Part shown: positions 28,501 through 34,832 of the stretch, in pieces
How the letters are laid out: every line of letters starts with the position of its first letter
Position numbering within the stretch: the stretch's first letter is position 1
Assembly (NCBI GenBank): GCA_004557855.1
Contig: SFFJ01000024.1
Location: 1 to 34,832 of the forward strand
Source: Oscillospiraceae bacterium
GTDB taxonomy: Bacteria; Bacillota; Clostridia; Oscillospirales; Ruminococcaceae
Direction: 5' to 3'
Length of the DNA: 34,832 bases
Position numbers and translations under genes: made by a program
The notes under the pieces: model-generated
Databases searched by the model: none
The model's input: the letters and a program-made list of their open reading frames with translations, nothing else
What the model was told of the DNA's origin: nothing

Positions 28501-28911
28501 TCAGGATAAAAAGAGTTCCTTGGCGTGCAGGCGGGCAAGGCTTCGCAGGATGGTCATTTCGGCGTTCTGACATTCCAGCACGCTGTGCTTCTGGCGCAGC
28601 TCCTCCTGCGCCTCGGCCAGCGCCCGGCGCTCACGCTCCTCATCGATCTCATCGGGGCGCAGCACGTCCTCCACCATGACCGATACGGTATTTTCACCCA
28701 CCCGGGCAAAGCCCGCATCCACCACGGCGGTTTCCCATTCGCCATCCGGCTTTTGCAGCCGCAGCGTCCCCGGCACTATGCCGATGACCGCTGCCTCGTG
28801 GTGCGCCAGTATGCCCATGGAACCATCCTGGATGGGCAGCTGCACCTGGCTTGCCTCGCCTTCGTAAAACACCTTGGAAAACCCAATGACCTTCAAAGTA
28901 AAGCATTCCAT
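28501..28911 (-). CDS. atpC: F-type ATP synthase epsilon subunit
   Basis: 136 residues with AAAGGAG upstream. Epsilon sits on the rotor shaft and can inhibit ATP hydrolysis. The N-terminal beta sandwich (ASQVQLPIQDGSMGILAHHE, then AVIGIVPGTLRLQ) and a C-terminal helical pair (DEIDEERERRALAEAQEELR, ILRSLARLHAKEL) are both present, so it is full length and keeps the inhibitory arm. It is the last gene of the operon, 24 bases after atpD. Beyond it comes the cloverleaf region; a GC hairpin without a clear T run lies at about 28442-28478. Confidence 0.93.
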   Translation of the reverse strand: MECFTLKVIGFSKVFYEGEASQVQLPIQDGSMGILAHHEAAVIGIVPGTLRLQKPDGEWETAVVDAGFARVGENTVSVMVEDVLRPDEIDEERERRALAEAQEELRQKHSVLECQNAEMTILRSLARLHAKELFLS

Positions 28912-28935
28912 TCGGACGGGTCTCCTTTCCTGCCG

Positions 28936-30320
<1,385 letters not shown>

Positions 30321-30324
<4 letters not shown>

Positions 30325-31211
30325 GATGTTCTCTTCCTTTTCTGTGCTTTGGCGCCGCCCGCCACCTCAACGATCTGCTGGGTGATGGCGGCCTGCCGCA
30401 CACTATTGTAGATAACGGAAAGCTCCCGCAGCATTTCGGCGGCACTATCCGTTGCGGATTTCATTGCCAGCATTCTGGCGTTTTCCTCGCTGCAATAGGC
30501 CTCCACCAGTGCGCCGAACAGATACCCGGTGACATAGTTGGGCGCAATGGAGCCCAGCACCGCCCCGGCATCCGGCAGGTAGTTCACCTGCTGCGGCTTT
30601 TGGGGCTTATCCTCTCCGGGCCGGAAAGCCTCCGCCGAGAGGGGCAGCAGCTTTTGCAGCACGGGGGTGGCTTCCTCGCCATGCTCCTCCATGCGGGTGT
30701 AGATGATATAAACCTCGCTCAATTCGCCATCGGCAAACTGCTGGCACAGGGTGGCCGCCATGCGGCGGCTGCGTGATACGCTGGGCTGCTGCGCCGCCCC
30801 GGTGAACCGCCGGTTGACGGGATAGCCCGCCTTTTGCAGCGCCAGCGCCCCCAGCTGACCCACCACATAAACGTCGGGGTCGGTTTCCTTTTGCAGGATG
30901 CCTTCGGCAAATTTGACGATATTGTGGTTGTAGGCGCCGGCCAGTCCCTTATCGCCGCTGATGACCAGAAAACCCTTTTTGCCGCCGAGGATCGGCTCCC
31001 CGGTGCCGAAAAAGCGGTCCTCCAGCTCCGGCAGATCCCGCAGGATCTCCCCGATGAGCTGCTCCGACTGCATGAAGTGGGGCAGCGCATCATTGAGGGC
31101 GCGCCGTGCCTTTTTGACCTTGGTGGAGGAGATGAGGTACATGGCATTGGTGATCTTCATGGTATCCTGCACGCTTTTGATGCGGCTTTGGATATCTCTT
31201 GCACTTGCCAT
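30321..31211 (-). CDS. atpG: F-type ATP synthase gamma subunit
   Basis: 296 residues. Gamma is the central rotor shaft. The N-terminal coiled-coil helix (ARDIQSRIKSVQDTMKITNA, MYLISSTKVKKARRAL) and the matching C-terminal helix (ENARMLAMKSATDSAAEMLR, ELSVIYNSVRQAAITQQIVE) are conserved, with SGDKGLAGAYNHNI in the middle domain. AGGTGA, which also contains the atpA stop, lies just before the ATG. The usual methionine-rich M-KITNAM contact is present. The C-terminus is slightly extended and basic (AKAQKRKRTS). Confidence 0.95.
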
Positions 31212-31215
31212 ACCG

Positions 31216-33063
31216 TCACCTGCCCTTGTACTCTTCGGCCGCCGTCAAAACAGCCTGCCGCAGCTCATCGGTGAGCGCTTTGGTTTCCTCCAGCTCGGTG
31301 ATGATCTCGCCGTGGTGCTCCCGGATATCCTCCAAAAGCGCCATCTGGTATCTCTTTACCTCGGTCAGCGGGATATCGATAAAGCCCTTGGCGGTGGCCA
31401 CCACCAGCGTGATGACCTGCTCCGCCATCGAAAGCGGGCGGAGCAGCGGCTGCTTTAGCACCTCCATAAGCCCCTTACCGTAGGTGAGCTGCTCACGGGT
31501 GGTGTCGTCCAGGTCGCTGCTGAACTGGGTAAAGACCTCCATTTCACGGTACTGCGCCAGATCGATGCGGATGGAGCCGCTGGCCTTCTTCATGGCCTTG
31601 GTCTGGGCGGCGCCGCCGACACGGGAAACCGACAGACCGACATTGACGGCCGGGCGCTGACCCGCATTGAACAGGTTGGTCTCCAGATAAATCTGACCAT
31701 CGGTGATGGAGATGACGTTGGTGGGGATATAGGCGGAAACATCGCCGGCCTGCGTTTCGATGATGGGCAGCGCAGTGATGGAGCCGCCGCCCATTTCGGG
31801 GGTCAGGCGGCTGCTGCGCTCCAGCAGGCGGGAATGGAGGTAGAATACGTCGCCGGGGTAGGCCTCACGGCCGGGGCTGCGCTCCAGAATGAGCGACAGC
31901 GAACGATAGGCCACCGCGTGCTTGGAAAGGTCATCGTAAATGATGAGGACATCCCTTCCCTGATGCATGAAGTATTCCGCCATGGCGGTACCGGCATAGG
32001 GGGCAATGTACTGCAGAGAGGCGGGGTCGCTGGCGGTGGCGGAAACCACGATGGAATATTCCATGGCGCCGCCCGCCTGCAGGGTGGAGACCACCTTGGC
32101 CACGGTAGAGGCCTTCTGCCCGATGGCCACGTAGATGCAGATAACGCCCTTGCCCTTCTGGTTCAGGATGGTATCGGTGGCGATGGAGGTTTTACCGGTC
32201 TGGCGGTCGCCGATGATGAGCTCACGCTGGCCGCGGCCGATGGGGAACATGCTGTCGATGGCCAGGATACCGGTTTCCAGCGGGACCGAAACGGATTTTC
32301 TGTCCTTGATGCCGGGGGCGGCGTTTTCGATGGGGAGATACCCTGCCGCCTCTGCCTCGCCCTTGCCGTCGATGGGGGTGCCCATGGCATCCACCACACG
32401 GCCCAAAAAGCCCTCGCCGACCGGGACGCCTGCCCGGCGCTCGGTGCGGACCACACGGCTGCCGGCGGTAAGCTCACGCTCGCTGCCCAAAAGGATGACG
32501 CCGGTTTCCTCATTGCGGATATCCTGCACCATGCCCTTTACGCCGTTTTCAAACTGGACGATCTCGCCGTATCCCGCATGACGGATGCCGGAAACGGTGG
32601 CAACGCCATCGCCCACCCGGACGATCTCGCCCACCTCGTGCTCCTTGCCGTCAAAGGCGGCGGAATCGATCTCGGTCCGCAAAAGGTCGATGACCTCGGC
32701 GGAATCGGAGAGCATCTGCGGGGTGTGCAGCAGACGGTTCTTCATCTGGGTCAAACGACCCTTCATGCTCCAGTCGTATTCATCGCTGCCCACGGTGATG
32801 GAGAAGCCGCCCAGCAGGGTGGGGTCCTCGATCAGCTCCAGCGGCAGCTCCTGATCGTTATATTTTTTCCGTAAAAAGTCGCGGATCTGTTCCAACTGCC
32901 CGGCAGTCGGGGGGGTAACATACCGCAGGACTGCTTTCTGGCGGTTCGCCCGTTCGGCGCGGCGCTCCTCGTAGGCGTCCATCAGCCGATCCAGCGTTTC
33001 CACACCTTCGGTCTTCAGGGTGCCCAGCAGCTCCTGCAGCTTATCCTCACTGGGTCTTACCGC
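31216..33063 (-). CDS. atpA: Delta(C-terminal)-alpha fusion subunit of F-type ATP synthase
   Basis: 615 residues from the ATG at 33063, which has AGGTGAAG upstream and overlaps the atpF end by 17 bases. Residues about 115-615 are a full alpha subunit (VGDGVATVSGIRHAGYGEIV, P-loop GDRQTGKTS at 286-294, Walker B VLIIYDDLSKHAVAYRS, SVSRVGGAAQTKAMKK). Residues 1-112 match the last part of the delta subunit: helix LMDAYEERRAERANRQKAVL, then the C-terminal domain with ELIEDPTLLGGFSITVGSDE and MKGRLTQMKNRL. About the first 75 residues of a normal delta are absent, and no atpH lies between atpF and atpA, so the stator contact appears to be made by this fusion. Confidence 0.93.
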   Translation of the reverse strand, partial: AVRPSEDKLQELLGTLKTEGVETLDRLMDAYEERRAERANRQKAVLRYVTPPTAGQLEQIRDFLRKKYNDQELPLELIEDPTLLGGFSITVGSDEYDWSMKGRLTQMKNRLLHTPQMLSDSAEVIDLLRTEIDSAAFDGKEHEVGEIVRVGDGVATVSGIRHAGYGEIVQFENGVKGMVQDIRNEETGVILLGSERELTAGSRVVRTERRAGVPVGEGFLGRVVDAMGTPIDGKGEAEAAGYLPIENAAPGIKDRKSVSVPLETGILAIDSMFPIGRGQRELIIGDRQTGKTSIATDTILNQKGKGVICIYVAIGQKASTVAKVVSTLQAGGAMEYSIVVSATASDPASLQYIAPYAGTAMAEYFMHQGRDVLIIYDDLSKHAVAYRSLSLILERSPGREAYPGDVFYLHSRLLERSSRLTPEMGGGSITALPIIETQAGDVSAYIPTNVISITDGQIYLETNLFNAGQRPAVNVGLSVSRVGGAAQTKAMKKASGSIRIDLAQYREMEVFTQFSSDLDDTTREQLTYGKGLMEVLKQPLLRPLSMAEQVITLVVATAKGFIDIPLTEVKRYQMALLEDIREHHGEIITELEETKALTDELRQAVLTAAEEYKGR

Positions 33064-33547
33064 CATGTGCTTCACCTGCTTCCGCAATAAACTGGTCGTA
33101 CAGCAGCTTATCCTGCTCCTCGGTATTCCGGTCGCCCACCGCCTTGGCAGCGGCGTCTATCACCAGCGTGGCGATCTCGCTCTTCATATCGCGCAGGGCA
33201 TTGGCACGCTCCACGGCCATGGTCTCCTCGGCGCGGCGGCGCTTCTGCTCCAGCTCAGTCTCGGCGGCGGCCAGCATCTTTTCACTTTGCAGCCTGGCCT
33301 CGTTTTCGGCGCGCGCGATGATCTCCTTGCCCTCGCCTGCAGCGGCAGCCAGCTTACCTTCATATTCCGTCTTCATGCCGTCTGCCGTATCCTGTGCGGT
33401 CTTGGCATCGGCAAATTTCTTCTCTATCAGCGCTTTCCGCTCCTCCAGAATCTGATTGACCCGGCCGAACAGAAATTTTTTGGCAAAGAAATAGAGAACC
33501 AGCAGGTTGATGACGGTAAATAAGAGATTGATATCTAATCTCAGCAT
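33047..33547 (-). CDS. atpF: F-type ATP synthase b subunit
   Basis: 166 residues from the ATG at 33547 with GGAAGGCG upstream; an opening at 33604 overlaps the atpE end and lacks a ribosome site. A single membrane helix (INLLFTVINLLVLYFFAKKF) is followed by a long charged coiled coil (ILEERKALIEKKFADAKTAQ to EIATLVIDAAAKAVG). This is the peripheral stalk joining the a subunit to F1. It is normal in length and ends AGEAHGGKTQ. It overlaps the start of the delta-alpha fusion, whose delta part should bind its C-terminus. Confidence 0.94.
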   Translation of the reverse strand: MLRLDINLLFTVINLLVLYFFAKKFLFGRVNQILEERKALIEKKFADAKTAQDTADGMKTEYEGKLAAAAGEGKEIIARAENEARLQSEKMLAAAETELEQKRRRAEETMAVERANALRDMKSEIATLVIDAAAKAVGDRNTEEQDKLLYDQFIAEAGEAHGGKTQ

Positions 33548-33578
33548 CTTTCTCGCCTTCCTTTCTCTATTTCCGTTA

Positions 33579-33797
33579 TTACAGCACCAGAATAAGAAGC
33601 GCAATTACAAAGCCGTAAATGGCGGTCGCCTCGGCCAGGGCGCAGCCCAGCAGCAGGAGCTTGGTGATCTTGCCGTCTGCCTCCGGCTGACGGGCTACCG
33701 CTTCGGTAGCTTTACCGGTAGCAATACCAATGCCGACGCCGGCACCGATGCCGGTAAGAACCGCGACAGCCGCGCCGATTGCCATAAGAGTACCCAT
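33579..33797 (-). CDS. atpE: F-type ATP synthase c subunit
   Basis: 72 residues, two membrane helices joined by the conserved loop VARQPEADGK. AAAGGAG precedes the ATG. The ion-carrying Glu lies in LAEATAIYGFVIAL in the second helix. The first helix reads GIGAGVGIGIATGKATEAVA. Compared from memory with the Na+ c subunit of Ilyobacter tartaricus, the Gln ligand of helix 1 is Ile here and the Ser next to the Glu is Ala, while Thr and Tyr after it are kept. This favours H+ coupling but does not settle it. Strong A/G-rich sequence is normal for the family. Confidence 0.95.
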   Translation of the reverse strand: MGTLMAIGAAVAVLTGIGAGVGIGIATGKATEAVARQPEADGKITKLLLLGCALAEATAIYGFVIALLILVL

Positions 33798-33840
33798 AGT
33801 AATAATCTCCTTTAATTTAGATTGATGTTATTTTTCGGGG

Positions 33841-34530
33841 TCAGTCCTCGATGGCTTCCTTAATGAACAAGCCCGTGAGGAATACGAATACATATGCCTG
33901 AATGAGTCCGTCGAAGAAATCGAAATAGAGACTGAACACCGCCGGCAGAATGACCGGCACCAGATGCTCCAGCAGCTTCATAACAACAAAAGCGCCCAGT
34001 ACATTACCGAACAAACGCATGCAGAGCGACAACGGACGGATGCCCAGCTCCAGGATATTGATGGGCGTAATGGCGGCCATCGGCTTGGCAAAGCCCTTCA
34101 GCCAGCCCTTGACCCGGTTTTGGCGAATGCTTGCAATCTGCACCAGAACAATGGACATCAGCGCCACAGCGGCGGAGACGTTCAGATCCTTGGTGGGGGG
34201 CTTCATGCCTGTCACGGCAAACACATTGGATATCCCCAGAAACACCAGCACCGTGGCAAGGTACGGCACATAGCGCTCGCCTTCATGGCCCACGATGCCC
34301 CGGACGATATTCTGCAGCGATTCAACGACGTATTCCACGCCCACCTGCAGCTTGCCGGGGTTTTCCACCTTCATGTTTCTGGTCAGTACCAGGGTAAGGA
34401 TCATAATGATGGCCATAATGACCCAGGAGATAACGGTGGATTCCGCTACATCGATCCCGCCGAATATGGGGATGGTAAACGCGGTTGCCGCTTCCAGCTC
34501 CTCCATCAGGAATTCCGATAGATTACCCAT
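33841..34530 (-). CDS. atpB: F-type ATP synthase a subunit
   Basis: 229 residues with AAGGAGGTG upstream of the ATG. Subunit a forms the ion half-channels beside the c ring. The essential Arg lies in LGIRPLSLCMRLFGNVLGAF (helix 4 region), followed by the last helices with DFFDGLIQAYVFVFLTGLFI, which include the Gln-Ala-Tyr-Val segment of helix 5. About five membrane helices are visible. The length is normal. It is the first gene of the ATP synthase operon visible here; atpI is not present in the 300 bases upstream. Confidence 0.95.
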   Translation of the reverse strand: MGNLSEFLMEELEAATAFTIPIFGGIDVAESTVISWVIMAIIMILTLVLTRNMKVENPGKLQVGVEYVVESLQNIVRGIVGHEGERYVPYLATVLVFLGISNVFAVTGMKPPTKDLNVSAAVALMSIVLVQIASIRQNRVKGWLKGFAKPMAAITPINILELGIRPLSLCMRLFGNVLGAFVVMKLLEHLVPVILPAVFSLYFDFFDGLIQAYVFVFLTGLFIKEAIED

Positions 34531-34832
34531 GAACCAACACCTCCTTATTCACAATTTTCCCGGCCGGCACCGGGAACTGCACCGGGCAGCCGGCCTGGGT
34601 TTTGCAGCGGCAGGGCTCCCTTTTCCGCGGGGCGGCGGGGGCGCCTGCTATCACAAGTATTAAGTATAACATACTTCGGCAAAAAAAGGTAGTCTAAAGT
34701 TGATAAAAAAGTTGTGCTAAACCCATACCTTCCCTTGACAAGAGCACATACGGTTTTTGCGGGCAGAAATGCCGTATGGCATTGTGCGGCTCATCGACAG
34801 GCGCCAGCCTGCCATCTTCACCGCACTTCCCC
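34531..34832. other. Upstream region of the ATP synthase operon
   Basis: No gene was found. It contains a GC-rich stretch at about 34560-34650 with several short inverted repeats (e.g. CCGGCCGGCACCGG), the likely promoter at 34663-34671, and a distal plus-strand TTGACA without a matching -10. A leader of about 120 bases precedes atpB. Confidence 0.5.
34663..34671 (-). promoter_or_regulatory. Extended -10 promoter of the atp operon
   Basis: On the minus strand TG-t-TATACT forms an extended -10 (TATACT at 34663-34668). It is embedded in the 15-bp palindrome AAGTAT-aac-ATACTT (34662-34676). The -35 region is poor. Confidence 0.45.

Overview
The window looks like chromosome from an anaerobic gut Clostridium-class bacterium, most likely Oscillospiraceae (Faecalibacterium/Gemmiger-like). 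The reasons are high-GC core genes with strong AGGAGG ribosome sites, a two-gene SUF-like system, FeoA/FeoA/FeoB with the small Cys-rich FeoB partner, and an ICE of the Tn1549/CTn kind. The assignment is inference from gene content, not a database match.

Region 1 (1-4157): the end of an integrative conjugative element. Four tightly packed minus-strand accessory genes (DUF6329-like, ArdA antirestriction, two unknowns) follow a two-HTH regulator. The element ends at a 3' tRNA fragment (4130-4157, tRNA-Ser-like) whose T-stem is broken exactly where host and element DNA would join. Two 22-bp direct repeats nearby are candidate integrase or excisionase arm sites.

Region 2 (4206-7403): a DUF1653 gene, then a lower-GC accessory island. 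It holds an excisionase-type HTH gene with its own promoter and paired direct repeats, the scar of a deleted gene, a Fic protein with built-in antitoxin-like and winged-helix parts, and an unrecognised zinc-ribbon/tubby-like pair.

Region 3 (7453-12223): an AgrC/LytTR two-component system divergent from a secreted clostripain-type peptidase lipoprotein and a small lipoprotein. The divergent region carries an 11-bp direct repeat at a 21-bp period, the geometry of a LytTR operator.

Region 4 (12273-19573): queH; a feo iron-uptake operon; and divergent sufC/sufB-like genes with pepT. Three copies of an 18-bp palindrome of the DtxR/IdeR type sit at feoB, at the feo promoter and between feo and suf, which suggests one metal-responsive regulon.

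Region 5 (19603-26708): a MATE exporter, then a complete branched-chain amino-acid ABC operon (livJHMGF-like). It is preceded by a consensus promoter, an Ile/Val/Leu-rich leader ORF and an intrinsic terminator, i.e. a likely attenuator. A perfect cloverleaf-shaped palindrome lies between the binding protein and the permease, and a decayed partial duplication lies at the livG/livF junction.

Region 6 (26709-34832): a convergent gene-free stretch with three 100-bp tandem repeats that each carry a minus-strand terminator, then rlmA, a second cloverleaf palindrome and the F-type ATP synthase operon (atpB-E-F-A-G-D-C order on the minus strand). The operon has no separate delta gene: the C-terminal part of delta is fused to the front of alpha. 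Shared GC-rich intergenic repeats (12273, 16030, 21134) tie regions 4 and 5 to the same genome.
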